Positions 51,490 through 60,060 of a stretch of 64,000 nt of DNA are shown here, piece after piece. The notes under the pieces are model-generated. The model had not been told where the DNA came from, searched no databases, and saw nothing but the letters and a program-made list of their open reading frames with translations. Made by a program: the position numbers and the translations under genes. The DNA is from JANOBD01 sp031411495 (GTDB lineage Bacteria; Planctomycetota; Phycisphaerae; Tepidisphaerales; Tepidisphaeraceae): assembly GCA_031411495.1 (NCBI GenBank), contig JANOBD010000034.1, positions 1 through 64,000 on the forward strand. Direction: 5' to 3'. Every line of letters begins with the position of its first letter. Within the stretch, counting starts at the first letter, position 1.

Positions 51490-53022
51490 TCACAGCCCCG
51501 GGATGGCAACCGGTATCGCCGTCACGCGCTTTTTCCACGCGTTGATCTTTTTCGTGAGTTCCATCACCACGTCCGGGTGACCGGCGGCGACATCCGTCCG
51601 CTCCTCCGGGTCGGCCGTCTTGTCGTAGAGTTGATCAACGCCTCGCGTTTCGTAGTGGATCAGGTGCCACCTCGGCGTCGTGATGTAAAATGCCTGCTCG
51701 CTATTGGCCCACGGGTTTCCGCCGGTTGCCGGCCGATCGGGCGTGACGCGAATCTGGGCCATCGAGCCGATGATTTCCGGGCGTGAAAAATCTTCCCGGC
51801 CTTCGACGGCCGCTCGCAGTGAATGCCCGTCGCTCCGGGGGGCGGCGGGTGCGCCCGCGAAATCGAGGATCGTCGCAAAGAGATCGAGCTGCGAGACGAA
51901 GCCATCCTTTCGCGCCGGCTTGTTGATGCCGGGCCCGGCGAAGATCAGCGGGGTTCGAAAACCGAACTCATGAGCCGACAGTTTCCCTCGATCGCCACCC
52001 AGTGCCGAGCCGACCACGTCGCCGGTGTACTCGACGGCGGGTGCCTGCTCCCACCCGTTGTCGTTGAAGTAGATGAAGATCGTGTTCTGGAGTTGTCCCC
52101 TGGCGCGCAGGTATTCGATGACTTGCCCGGCGGCATCGTCGAAACGCGTGCAGTTGGCATAGTACTTTTTGGCGCTCGCCGAGAGTTCGGGATGATCGTC
52201 ATAGAGCTTGAGATATTTCTCCGGCGGGTCCATCGGGTTGTGGGGAAGCATGGGCGCGTACCAGATGAAGAGCGGCTCTGACGCATGCCGATCGATAAAG
52301 TCGTACACGGGCTGGTTGGTGACGCGGCCGAGTTGAAGCCCTTCTGCACCAGCCATCACGTTGATCGGGTGGATGTTCGATTTGTCGCCGGTGCTGCTGG
52401 TCATTCCCTCGGTAAATCCCGCTTCGTCGAACGTAACGTGCCAGAGCTTTCCGCCTTCGAAAGAAACGTACCCTTTTTTCGCGAGCTCGCGCGTCAGTAG
52501 ATGTACATCGTTGGGAATCAGATGCTTGATGAGATCGGGCTCGTCGCGCCCGTTGGGGTTCGCAGCCGTCTTGAGATTGCCGGCGGTTTCATACTGGTAC
52601 GGGTAGAGCCCGGTGAGCATCGCGTTCAAGGTCGGCAGGCAGACGCTGCTGGCGGCGTGGCATCGCGTGAAGACCACGCCGCGGTGCACGAGCGCGTCGA
52701 GATTTGGCGTCTTCACGATCGGATTTCCCATGAACCCGAAGTACGGCCAGCCGTGATCGTCGCCGATCAGGAGCACGATGTTGGGCGCTTGGTTCGACGC
52801 TGGGGTGCTCGTTGCCGGCTCGACGGCGCGTGCTTTGGGCGCGGCGAGTCCTTCGCCGGGCGGCAGTGCTTTCGTCGACGACGCGACGCCCTCCCGACAC
52901 CCGCACTCAAAAGGCCAGCCGCGCGGTTGCGGGTGATCCGACGCACAACCGGTGATCGAGAAGAGAAAAATCGAATACAAAACGGCCCATCGCGAACGGA
53001 TGCCGATCAGGTTCTTCCACAT
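51490..53022 (-). CDS. Lipoprotein sulfatase with atypical active-site motif
   Basis: A 510-residue alkaline-phosphatase-superfamily sulfatase. The start at 53022 gives a signal with lipobox SITGC (Cys26). NIVLLIGDDHGWPYFGFMGN carries the metal Asp pair, and IYFNDNGWEQ plus ANGTDDAAG-like blocks follow. The formylglycine motif, normally C-x-P-S-R, reads SVCLPTLNAMLTGLYPY: Cys128 is present but the Arg position is Leu132. Sulfatases release sulfate from carbohydrates and are abundant in planctomycetes; the odd motif makes maturation or activity doubtful. It is convergent with the PAS-GAF gene. Confidence 0.88.
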   Translation of the reverse strand: MWKNLIGIRSRWAVLYSIFLFSITGCASDHPQPRGWPFECGCREGVASSTKALPPGEGLAAPKARAVEPATSTPASNQAPNIVLLIGDDHGWPYFGFMGNPIVKTPNLDALVHRGVVFTRCHAASSVCLPTLNAMLTGLYPYQYETAGNLKTAANPNGRDEPDLIKHLIPNDVHLLTRELAKKGYVSFEGGKLWHVTFDEAGFTEGMTSSTGDKSNIHPINVMAGAEGLQLGRVTNQPVYDFIDRHASEPLFIWYAPMLPHNPMDPPEKYLKLYDDHPELSASAKKYYANCTRFDDAAGQVIEYLRARGQLQNTIFIYFNDNGWEQAPAVEYTGDVVGSALGGDRGKLSAHEFGFRTPLIFAGPGINKPARKDGFVSQLDLFATILDFAGAPAAPRSDGHSLRAAVEGREDFSRPEIIGSMAQIRVTPDRPATGGNPWANSEQAFYITTPRWHLIHYETRGVDQLYDKTADPEERTDVAAGHPDVVMELTKKINAWKKRVTAIPVAIPGL

Positions 53023-53162
53023 GAGGGGCAATACTACGGCGCGCGCCGACAAGATTCGGTGCAGGCAGTCTCTCCGCGCCAAGCGACCGCGAGGGCACCG
53101 GTAAAGGTCAGTTTAAGGAATGGGCTAGTCGCTGGGCGGTTTCGCGGAGGGCGGCCTGCGTG

Positions 53163-53450
53163 TCACGCCATATTGTCACTGTCGCCGGCGAGGGAGGCGT
53201 CCTCGTCAAACTCGCGTTCGATATACCCCTTGGCGCGATAACCGGCCTGGGTGATGGCGTCCATCAGCTGCTGGACCGTCACCGAGCCTCGTTCGTGAAG
53301 CACGGATGCTTGGCCAGATGGGAAATCGACTTCTACTTCGCGAACCCCAGGAAAAGAACCCAGCGCCCGCTGGATGGCGTTTTCACAACGATGGCAGTGC
53401 ATGCCTTCGATCTGGATGAGTACCAGGTGGTCCCCGTTGGAATGGTTCAT
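53163..53450 (-). CDS. Heavy-metal-associated (HMA) domain protein
   Basis: A 95-residue protein with one HMA domain: IEGMHCHRCENAIQRALGSF contains the metal-binding C-x-x-C (Cys-His-Arg-Cys), followed by PGVREVEVDFPSGQASV. HMA proteins chaperone copper or similar metals. A Glu/Asp-rich C-terminal tail of about 20 residues follows the domain. ATG 53450 is preferred, with AGAGGTGA just upstream, over a TTG five codons earlier. No metal ATPase is adjacent. Confidence 0.85.
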   Translation of the reverse strand: MNHSNGDHLVLIQIEGMHCHRCENAIQRALGSFPGVREVEVDFPSGQASVLHERGSVTVQQLMDAITQAGYRAKGYIEREFDEDASLAGDSDNMA

Positions 53451-53956
53451 GCCGTCACCTCTCAAGCGCTGCGGGTAAGAATAGTGTAGCCGAGCCAGGC
53501 GCTTTGTTGAAAACTTGAATGGGCCAAATTCAGCCTCGGGAGGCGGAAATTGCGGCGAGCCTCAGGAGAGGGGATGACAATGCCCTTACCGGTCCGATTT
53601 TGCCGCTCCTGAGCATATCGAGACGAATCCTTGACTTGACTGGTGCTGGATTTAGAGTGTCCGGACGCTGCATGTAGGCGGGGCAAGAGGAGCCCGGCAG
53701 GCAGGCGCACGGTGCAGGAACGCACCAGAGATTTCCGCTTCGAGTCGGTGAAGATTTGTGAGCCAGATGGCCTCGAGAAGCGTAGTGCTTTTGAAGCCGC
53801 TTGGAATGACAGGTTTTGGCAGGTTTGGAAGCGGTACACACCATGGACAACACCCGTGCGGGCCGGAGGCGTCGAGAGACGTTTCGCCCGTGGACGGCCA
53901 GGCGGATTCTGCCCGGCCATCCAACTGGACGCTAATCGCGTCCGAGGAGTCTCGCC
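53451..53956. other. 506-base region with a likely promoter and long leader
   Basis: TTGACT and TAGAGT (53631-53658) suggest a transcript of about 290 bases of leader before the GTG at 53957. A frame from 53643 to 53960 is open and ends in a GTGA overlap with that gene, but it uses codons rare elsewhere here (TTA, AGG, AGA, ACA) and begins inside the promoter, so it is not called. No known RNA was recognised. Confidence 0.45.
53631..53658 (+). promoter_or_regulatory. Candidate sigma-70-like promoter upstream of the coiled-coil gene
   Basis: TTGACT (53631-53636), 16-base spacer, TAGAGT (53653-53658). The -35 matches consensus at five of six positions. Confidence 0.5.
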
Positions 53957-54823
53957 GTGAGCATGATTACCCGGATCTTCGTCATCGCGCTGGTCGTACT
54001 TTCCCTCTTACTCAGTGCAGCAGCGATTACTTTCGTCAGTTCGGTCGACGACTACAGCCGCGCCATCACCGCCATGAAAGCGGAAAACGCCGGCCTGCAG
54101 GCACAGTTGAGCCGGGCCCAGTCCGAATCGCAGTCGGCACTCGCCGCCAAGGACGAAGCGATTGCCCAGAAGGTCGCCGCGGCCGGCGAGGCAGACAAGC
54201 AGCTCAAGGAGCTGCGCGGCCAGCTGACGACCGCCGGCGCTGACCTCACCAACGCCAAGTCCAGCCTTGCGATGAGCGAAGCCAACGTCAGCAAGCTCAC
54301 CAGCGCACTCCAAGCCAGCGAAGCAACCAAATCCCTGACGCTCCAGCAGGTTGCCGATCTACGTGGATCGCTCGATAAGGTCCAGTCGCAGCTCGGCGAC
54401 GTGAACGTCGCGTACAACGACACCGTCAACAAGCTCGACGTGACCGAAACCGCCCGTAAGGTGCTGGCCGAACAGCTCCAGGAACTCAAGGGCCAGCTCG
54501 ACAAGGTGAGCGGTGCGCTGCGGGATCGTGGCGTCGACCCGAACCACATCACCAGCTCGGGCGTGCTCGCCGGTGCCCCGCCGATCAACGGCGTCATCCG
54601 CGATACCCGCATTCTCTCCGGCGTCCCGCATGCGACGATCAGCGTCGGCTCGGAAGACGGCGTGAAGACCGGCATGGAGTTCAAGATCCTCGATCGCGCC
54701 AGCGGCAAGTTCCTCGGAACGCTCACCGTGATCATGGTCGAGCCGAACCTCGCCATCGGTCGCCTCGCGGGCCCGGACGTCGCCGCCATCGGCGCCGGCG
54801 CCGAAGTCCGCACGCAGCTGTAA
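53957..54823 (+). CDS. Membrane-anchored long coiled-coil protein
   Basis: A 288-residue protein with one N-terminal transmembrane helix (ITRIFVIALVVLSLLLSAAA) and a coiled coil from about 30 to 190 (KAENAGLQAQLSRAQSESQS and further heptads). The C-terminal 80 residues form a beta domain (GVIRDTRILSGVPHATISVG, GMEFKILDRASGKFLGTLTV), which resembles the small C-terminal domain seen in other planctomycete envelope coiled-coil proteins. GAGGAG seven bases before the GTG at 53957 makes it the likely start rather than ATG 53963. It is followed by a tiny membrane protein gene. Confidence 0.78.
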   Translation: MSMITRIFVIALVVLSLLLSAAAITFVSSVDDYSRAITAMKAENAGLQAQLSRAQSESQSALAAKDEAIAQKVAAAGEADKQLKELRGQLTTAGADLTNAKSSLAMSEANVSKLTSALQASEATKSLTLQQVADLRGSLDKVQSQLGDVNVAYNDTVNKLDVTETARKVLAEQLQELKGQLDKVSGALRDRGVDPNHITSSGVLAGAPPINGVIRDTRILSGVPHATISVGSEDGVKTGMEFKILDRASGKFLGTLTVIMVEPNLAIGRLAGPDVAAIGAGAEVRTQL

Positions 54824-54874
54824 TATCATTCGATCCGTTGCATCCAGACCACGAAACGAAAGCGAAGGTAAGTC

Positions 54875-55036
54875 ATGAGTCGAATGAGCAGTGGTGCCCC
54901 GATCGTCGTGAAGCCCGCGGCCAACATTTACACCGTGCTCGCCGGCGTCGGCGCGTTGACCACGCTGCTGGCGCTGGTTGCCGTGTGCGTCAAGGCCAGC
55001 CAACTCGGCTGGCTCAACAGCTGGTTCAGCCTCTGA
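54875..55036 (+). CDS. 53-residue single-pass membrane protein
   Basis: A short gene 51 bases after the coiled-coil gene. It starts MSRMSSGAPIVVKPAANIYT, has one transmembrane helix (about residues 18-40, VLAGVGALTTLLALVAVCVK) and ends LNSWFSL. AAGGT lies seven bases before the ATG. A perfect palindromic terminator follows, so it is probably the second gene of a two-gene transcript and a partner of the coiled-coil protein. No family was recognised. Confidence 0.65.
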   Translation: MSRMSSGAPIVVKPAANIYTVLAGVGALTTLLALVAVCVKASQLGWLNSWFSL

Positions 55037-55076
55037 TCCACGGCAGCGATCGTCACCCTCAATACTGAAGATTTCA

Positions 55077-55102
55077 CGAGGCCGCCCGATCGGGCGGCCT
55101 CG
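55077..55102 (+). terminator. 26-base perfect palindrome, terminator
   Basis: CGAGGCCGCCCGAT continues symmetrically to CGGGCGGCCTCG; an 11-base stem with a GATC tip, followed by GCTCGTTTCTC. It lies 40 bases after the small membrane protein gene. Confidence 0.75.
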
Positions 55103-55228
55103 GCTCGTTTCTCGACGCTCGAGAGTCCGATCCTCCTGGCGAGCCGCGCGCGGGCAGCTCCGGTGCCCGCCCATTTCGGCAGGAGCCTCATCCTTCCGGC
55201 GAAACGGACGAGTCGTCTTCGAGAAGGA

Positions 55229-55873
55229 TTATGAGCGGCTCTCGCCCGCGCCCGACTCCCAATCGTCTGAACGACGGATGCCGCGCCCGCCCTCGGATGC
55301 GTCGAAACTTTCGACGATGTGATGGTTGGTCAGCAGCACCAACAGCCCCGTGAACCACAGTAACCTGACCCCGGTCATGACCATCAACGCGAAGTACTGG
55401 CGATTCTCCAGCATGTGGCGATCGACGGGCTGCGTCGTCACGCTGAGTTGGTAATCGAGCATGAAGTCGAACATGTGGATCTGCCATATCGTTTTGGCGA
55501 TCGTGAAACCCGCGCCGATCAACGCGTACTTAATCAGCGTTCGCCGGCCCCAGTGTCGCATCTTCAAGGTGCCCAGTGCGCCCGCGATGCAGAGCAGCGC
55601 GATCGCCATCTCGGCAAAGAGAATGAGCGCGGCGATGGTGAACTGCTCTCGGTTGTATGGGATCGGCTTGTATTCCGGGTTCAGCCACTTCATGTCGGAA
55701 AAGAGCGCCGGCAGCTGCGATCCCTTCATGATGAAGCCGACATAGCCGATCGCGGCGCAGAACCACCCGGCCATGCCGACGATCTTGGGCCGGTCGGGCC
55801 GGTACCAGATGCCCTGCGGAACGGCATGCGGCAACGTGCTGCGCGGGCGGGAGGATGTTGGACTGTCTGACAA
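55229..55873 (-). CDS. Four-helix membrane protein, unknown function
   Basis: A protein with four transmembrane helices (GMAGWFCAAIGYVGFIMKG, then LILFAEMAIALLCIAGALG, LIKYALIGAGFTIAK and VMTGVRLLWFTGLLVLL) and a charged C-terminal tail. The start is uncertain: a TTG at 55873 gives 214 residues and includes the plausible QGIWYRPDRPKIVG segment, while the first ATG (55774) gives 181. No ribosome site supports either. The frame stays open far upstream through other genes, but only this part has membrane-protein character. It is divergent from pgsA. Confidence 0.6.
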   Translation of the reverse strand: MSDSPTSSRPRSTLPHAVPQGIWYRPDRPKIVGMAGWFCAAIGYVGFIMKGSQLPALFSDMKWLNPEYKPIPYNREQFTIAALILFAEMAIALLCIAGALGTLKMRHWGRRTLIKYALIGAGFTIAKTIWQIHMFDFMLDYQLSVTTQPVDRHMLENRQYFALMVMTGVRLLWFTGLLVLLTNHHIVESFDASEGGRGIRRSDDWESGAGESRS

Positions 55874-55946
55874 GGTCGATGGTCCGCAATCGAAGCGGAT
55901 CGCGAAAGGTAGTGTGCCGTTCGCTCGCAGTCGAGAGACCGGCCGA

Positions 55947-55952
55947 TACAAT
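55947..55952 (+). promoter_or_regulatory. -10-like TACAAT, leaderless start for pgsA
   Basis: TACAAT ends 8 bases before ATG 55961. No ribosome site or clear -35 is seen. Confidence 0.45.
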
Positions 55953-55960
55953 CGCCGCCG

Positions 55961-56605
55961 ATGTCCGATCTGAAGAAACAGGTCCCCAACGCGCTCACCG
56001 TCTCGCGGCTGCTGCTTTCGCTCGTCTTTTTCGTGATGTTGGCCCTGATGTCGTTCGAACACCACGATCGGCCGACACTGTTTCTCAACCTCGCCACGCT
56101 CGTCTACGTCATCGCCGCCGGCACCGACTGGCTGGACGGATACCTCGCGAGAAAATGGCACGCGACGAGCGTTTTCGGGCGGGTGGTCGATCCGTTCGTC
56201 GACAAAGTGCTGGTGCTCGGCGCGTTCATCTATTTCGCAGGGCCGGCGTTTTCGCTGATTACCGGCAGCGGCTGGGTTTCGCTCAGCGGCGTGACGCCGA
56301 CCGTGGTCGTGATCCTGCTGGCGCGCGAGTTCCTCGTCACGACGTTGCGCAGCGTGGCCGAAGGCTCGGGCCAGAACTTCGGCGCCGCGTGGAGCGGCAA
56401 GTTGAAGATGGTGCTGCAGTGCATCACCATCTTCGTCATCCTGGTCTACGCGAATTATCGGCCGCAGCTGATCCGGGTTGAAGCCGAGGCCGCGGCCAGG
56501 ATCTTCCGAGACGTGTGCGTCTGGGTAACGGTCGCGGTGACCATTCTGAGCGCCGCCAGCTACCTGCAACGAAGTCTGCAACTGAACCGGCCGGGTGGCC
56601 GATGA
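55961..56605 (+). CDS. pgsA: CDP-diacylglycerol--glycerol-3-phosphate 3-phosphatidyltransferase
   Basis: A 214-residue membrane enzyme making phosphatidylglycerol phosphate from CDP-diacylglycerol. NALTVSRLLLSLVFF is the first helix. The CDP-alcohol phosphatidyltransferase motif is complete: DGYLARKWHATSVFGRVVDP continuing to FVDK, with the D-G-x2-A-R-x8-G-x3-D-x3-D spacing. ILLAREFLVTTLRS is the characteristic later block of PgsA. It heads a same-strand run pgsA, uppP, PIN-TRAM, ispD that concerns lipids and envelope precursors. Confidence 0.93.
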   Translation: MSDLKKQVPNALTVSRLLLSLVFFVMLALMSFEHHDRPTLFLNLATLVYVIAAGTDWLDGYLARKWHATSVFGRVVDPFVDKVLVLGAFIYFAGPAFSLITGSGWVSLSGVTPTVVVILLAREFLVTTLRSVAEGSGQNFGAAWSGKLKMVLQCITIFVILVYANYRPQLIRVEAEAAARIFRDVCVWVTVAVTILSAASYLQRSLQLNRPGGR

Positions 56606-56695
56606 GCATCGGGTCACTACGACAAGGTGCAATTCCTGCCTGGTGACCCGATTTACATCACGTTCCCACTGATTCCCTGTTCCTGTGGCACATCC

Positions 56696-57655
56696 ATGAG
56701 CGACTATCTCAATTCCGTCATCATCGGCATCGTCGAAGGTCTGACCGAGTTCCTCCCGGTCAGTTCCACTGCGCACATCCGCATCTCGCAGGATCTGCTC
56801 GGCATCCCGCTCGAAAGCGAATACTGGAAGATGTATGCCATCGTCATCCAACTCGGCGCGATCCTGAGCGTGCTGGTCTACTTCCGCGGACGGATCATCG
56901 ACTTCCTCAAGCACTTCCCGAAGGGAACGCAGGGCGATCGCACGCTCCTGACCCATCCGCTGAGCCTGGTGATGTTGTCGTTCGTCATTACCGCCGGGCC
57001 GTGTCTGCTGATCGACAAGAAGATCGGCGACAACCTCGAGAGCCTTCTGGTGATCGGCTACGCGTTGCTCATTGGCGGTATCGTGATGTGGGCGATCGAC
57101 GCATGGGCCTCGAGTCGGGACGGCACAGAACCGCCACTGCCCGAAGAGATCGGTTCCACATCCGCTCCGCTGCCGGTCGGCGCCACAGTGAACTCCGCAA
57201 GGCGGGGCGTGACATGGCGAATGGATGACATGAACTTCACCCAGGCGATTGTCATCGGCGCGGCACAGATTCTTTCGGCCGCGTTTCCCGGAACGTCTCG
57301 ATCGATGTCCACCATCGCCGCCGGCCAGGTCATGGGACTCTCGCGGACGGCAGCGCTGGAGTTCAGCTTTTTCCTCTCGATCCCCGTCATGTTCGCGGCG
57401 ACCGGCTACAAGCTGCTCAGCACGCTGAAAAAGTCGATGAAAGGCACGTTGCCCTTTGCCATGGACGCACACGCGTGGGGCGTGCTTGCGGTCGGCTTCG
57501 TCGTGAGCTTCGTCGTGGCACTCGCGGTGATTCACTTCTTCATGGCCTGGGTGCGGAAGCACGGTTTCGCGCCGTTTGCGATTTATCGAATCGTCGTCGG
57601 TGCGGCTGTACTGGCGGTGGCGTATGGCGCGATCCACCTTGACCTGTCGCGCTGA
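56696..57655 (+). CDS. uppP: Undecaprenyl-diphosphatase (BacA/UppP)
   Basis: A 319-residue membrane phosphatase recycling undecaprenyl pyrophosphate for cell-wall and glycan synthesis. Motif 1 is EGLTEFLPVSSTAHIRIS and motif 2 is PGTSRSMSTIAAGQVMGLSR. Most homologues have SSTGHL and SRSGAT, so Ala, Ile and Met are local variants, while Glu, the serines, His and Arg are kept. A hydrophilic insertion of about 50 residues (ASSRDGTEPPLPEEIGSTSA) between helices makes it longer than the roughly 270-residue norm. ATG 56696 gives the normal N-terminus. Confidence 0.92.
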   Translation: MSDYLNSVIIGIVEGLTEFLPVSSTAHIRISQDLLGIPLESEYWKMYAIVIQLGAILSVLVYFRGRIIDFLKHFPKGTQGDRTLLTHPLSLVMLSFVITAGPCLLIDKKIGDNLESLLVIGYALLIGGIVMWAIDAWASSRDGTEPPLPEEIGSTSAPLPVGATVNSARRGVTWRMDDMNFTQAIVIGAAQILSAAFPGTSRSMSTIAAGQVMGLSRTAALEFSFFLSIPVMFAATGYKLLSTLKKSMKGTLPFAMDAHAWGVLAVGFVVSFVVALAVIHFFMAWVRKHGFAPFAIYRIVVGAAVLAVAYGAIHLDLSR

Positions 57656-57684
57656 TTTGCCCTGACATTGGCGCGCGGTTTGGA

Positions 57685-57714
57685 TTGCCCATCTCCGGCG
57701 ATTGGCCGTACACT
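57685..57714 (+). promoter_or_regulatory. Candidate leaderless promoter for the PIN-TRAM gene
   Basis: TTGCCC (57685-57690), 18-base spacer, TACACT (57709-57714), ending 7 bases before ATG 57722. Confidence 0.45.
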
Positions 57715-57721
57715 TCTCTCC

Positions 57722-58912
57722 ATGCCAGTGATCTGGGCTATCCGCGTCGCGTTCATCCTCGTCATCTTCGGCGTGGGGTGGGCGGCGATCGTTAATCCGC
57801 AACAGCCGCTCGGGTCGTCCACCTGGATCCTTCTCGCCATTTCGCTGGTCATCGGCGTCCTGGTGATGATCGGCGACTTCGTCGCGCCGCGCAAGAAGCT
57901 TTCCGTCTTTGCCGGCACGTTCTTCGGCCTGCTCGTCGGAATTGTCCTCGCGTACGCGCTCTCGTTCGTCACCCAGCCGCTGGTCGCGCTGCTGTTCGAA
58001 TCGAGCGCCAAGTCCGACCTGTTCAGCGGCGGCACGCGGCAGATGGAAGCGCTGACCCAGTATCTGAACCTCATCATCGGCGCGATCACCTGTTACCTGG
58101 CCATGAGCTTCGTCCTCCAGACCAAGGACGACTTCCGCTTCATCGTCCCGTACGTCGAGTTCGCGAAGCAGACCAAGGGGAACCGGCCGATCGTTCTCGA
58201 CACCAGCGCGATCATCGACGGCCGGGTGAGAGATGTCGCCGCGACCGGCGTGTTCGACTCGCAGATGATCATCCCGCGGTTCGTCCTGGCCGAGCTTCAG
58301 GCGCTGGCCGACAGCGCCGACAATCTCAAGCGCAAGAAGGGCCGGCGCGGGCTCGATATCGTCGCGCGTCTGCAGGAGCTGAAGCGGATGGATATCGTCA
58401 TCCACGAGGCTTCGCACCTCGACGTCAAGGAAACGAAAGTGGACGACCTGGTGGTCATCCTCGCGAAGGAACTCAACGCACGCGTGATGACGACCGACAT
58501 CAACCTGAACAAGGTCGCGCAGCTCGGGGGCGTCGATGTGATCAACATCAATGACCTCGCCAACGCGGTGAAGTCCGAGGCGCTGCCCGGCGAAACGATG
58601 CGGGCGCACATCACCCAGCAAGGCAAGGAGCCTCACCAGGGCGTCGGCTTCCTCGACGACGGCACGATGATCGTCATCGAACAGGCCGACAAGTTTGTCG
58701 GCCAGGACGTCGATTTTGTCGTCACCAATTCCCGGCAGACTAGCAACGGCAAGATGATTTTCGGCCGCATGTCGGACGCGAACCCGAATCACGATTCCGG
58801 CCGCAACGAAGCGATCAAGCCCAACGATGGGCCACGAAACGAGCCGCGCCGAGGCCAGCAAGGCGGCGGCGTCGGGCGCTCGCCGCGGCGTGGCTCGGAA
58901 CAACGAAGCTGA
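57722..58912 (+). CDS. PIN-TRAM domain membrane protein (YacL-like)
   Basis: A 396-residue protein with four N-terminal transmembrane helices (to about residue 140), a PIN nuclease-like domain (PIVLDTSAIIDGRVRDVAAT, IPRFVLAELQ, MTTDINLNKVAQ) and a TRAM domain (HQGVGFLDDGTMIVIEQADK). This is the layout of the widely conserved Bacillus YacL family, whose members are likely membrane-tethered RNases. The C-terminal 50 residues are basic and disordered (NEPRRGQQGGGVGRSPRRGS), perhaps RNA-binding. It precedes ispD, as yacL does in many bacteria. Confidence 0.92.
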   Translation: MPVIWAIRVAFILVIFGVGWAAIVNPQQPLGSSTWILLAISLVIGVLVMIGDFVAPRKKLSVFAGTFFGLLVGIVLAYALSFVTQPLVALLFESSAKSDLFSGGTRQMEALTQYLNLIIGAITCYLAMSFVLQTKDDFRFIVPYVEFAKQTKGNRPIVLDTSAIIDGRVRDVAATGVFDSQMIIPRFVLAELQALADSADNLKRKKGRRGLDIVARLQELKRMDIVIHEASHLDVKETKVDDLVVILAKELNARVMTTDINLNKVAQLGGVDVININDLANAVKSEALPGETMRAHITQQGKEPHQGVGFLDDGTMIVIEQADKFVGQDVDFVVTNSRQTSNGKMIFGRMSDANPNHDSGRNEAIKPNDGPRNEPRRGQQGGGVGRSPRRGSEQRS

Positions 58913-58951
58913 GCCGGCCGACCGACCGCCGATGTCGAGGGATGTCGGCGA

Positions 58952-59644
58952 ATGCACTTCATGAACCGTTTCGCCGTCATCCTCCCCGCCGCCGGCTCGT
59001 CGATGCGCTTCGGCAGCGACAAGCTCCGCGCCGACTTGCTTGGCAGGCCGGTGCTCCGCTGGACGCTGGACGCGTTCGCCTGCCGCCGGGCGATCGACGT
59101 GGCGCAGATCGTTCTCGCCTCCTCGAACGCGAGCCTGCTCGAACTCGCCGACGACCACGCCGGCCTGATCCGCTGCGACGGCGGGCCGACGCGCGCCCAC
59201 ACCGTCCGCAATGCGCTGGCGCAGGTCGATCCGTCGATCGAATGGATCGCGATTCATGATGCGGCCCGCCCGCTGGTGTCGCAGGAACTGATCTCCCGCG
59301 TCTTCGCCGCTGCGCGCGAGCACGGCGCCGCGGCGCCGGCAATGCCCGTCACGCTCACGATCAAGCAGGCCGGCGAAGCGCTGCCGAGCCGCGTGGAGCG
59401 GACCGTGCCGCGAAAAAACCTCTGGGCGATGCAGACGCCGCAGATCGTGCGCCGTACCGACCTCATCGAAGCCTTCGACACATGCCCGCTGCCGCTCGAG
59501 GAGGTTACGGACGACGTTCAACTGCTCGAACTCATCGGCAAGCCGGTCGTGCTCGTGCCAGGCGAGGATCACAATCTCAAGCTCACGACGGCGATGGATT
59601 TGCGAATTGCGGAGTTGCTGCTCAGATCCTATCAGTCGAGTTGA
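58952..59644 (+). CDS. ispD: 2-C-methyl-D-erythritol 4-phosphate cytidylyltransferase
   Basis: A 230-residue enzyme of the MEP isoprenoid pathway that joins CTP to methylerythritol phosphate. AVILPAAGSSMRFGSDK is the nucleotide-binding loop, CDGGPTRAHTVRNAL and AIHDAARPLVS are the family motifs, and AMQTPQIVRRTDLIEAF then TDDVQLLE complete the set. HNLKLTTAMDLRIAE is the usual C-terminal block. The start may be 58952 or the in-frame ATG at 58961. The last 13 bases overlap the convergent PIN toxin gene. Confidence 0.94.
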   Translation: MHFMNRFAVILPAAGSSMRFGSDKLRADLLGRPVLRWTLDAFACRRAIDVAQIVLASSNASLLELADDHAGLIRCDGGPTRAHTVRNALAQVDPSIEWIAIHDAARPLVSQELISRVFAAAREHGAAAPAMPVTLTIKQAGEALPSRVERTVPRKNLWAMQTPQIVRRTDLIEAFDTCPLPLEEVTDDVQLLELIGKPVVLVPGEDHNLKLTTAMDLRIAELLLRSYQSS

Positions 59645-60060
59645 TTCAGAATGGTGAACGCGCTGCCATCGCGCTTGCGGTAAATCAAAAAGTCGCGATC
59701 GAGCGTCAGTACGGAGTTCAGTCCGTGCCGTTCCGCGAGAACGACAAGCGTGGCATCGGCGAAATCCATCGGCAGATCTTCGTAGGTCGACATGAGATCT
59801 TGCATGCGCAACCAGTCTTCCGGTTGATGTGCCAGAATGATGATCGACCGCCTTGACGCGACGAGGTCGAAGAGCCTGCGCTGAACCACTCGTCCGAAGC
59901 GCATCCGTGTGAGGTACGACGCCTCGGTGATGCACGCCTCGGAACTGACTAACGGAAGTCTCGCGGTTCGGATCGCGGTGGCAATCGTCGTTGCGTGGAG
60001 GCCTTGTCCGAGTGCGATCGCGATCATCGCGCTGGCGTCGCACAGCGTCACTTGAACCAT
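59632..60060 (-). CDS. PIN domain toxin (VapC-like RNase)
   Basis: A 142-residue PIN-fold protein. The acidic metal site is seen as Asp8 in LCDASAMIAI, Glu in EACITEASYL, Asp in PMDFADATLVVLAERHG and Asp in LTLDRDF. VapC-type toxins cleave specific tRNAs or rRNA. Its start overlaps the upstream antitoxin gene by 13 bases, the usual toxin-antitoxin arrangement, and its end overlaps ispD on the other strand by 13 bases. Confidence 0.85.
   Translation of the reverse strand: MVQVTLCDASAMIAIALGQGLHATTIATAIRTARLPLVSSEACITEASYLTRMRFGRVVQRRLFDLVASRRSIIILAHQPEDWLRMQDLMSTYEDLPMDFADATLVVLAERHGLNSVLTLDRDFLIYRKRDGSAFTILNQLD

Noticed and set aside
53643..53960. 105-codon plus-strand frame ending in a GTGA overlap with the coiled-coil gene
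   Set aside because: The overlap is suggestive, but the codons include many TTA, AGG, AGA and ACA, the only early start lies inside the promoter, and no domain is visible.
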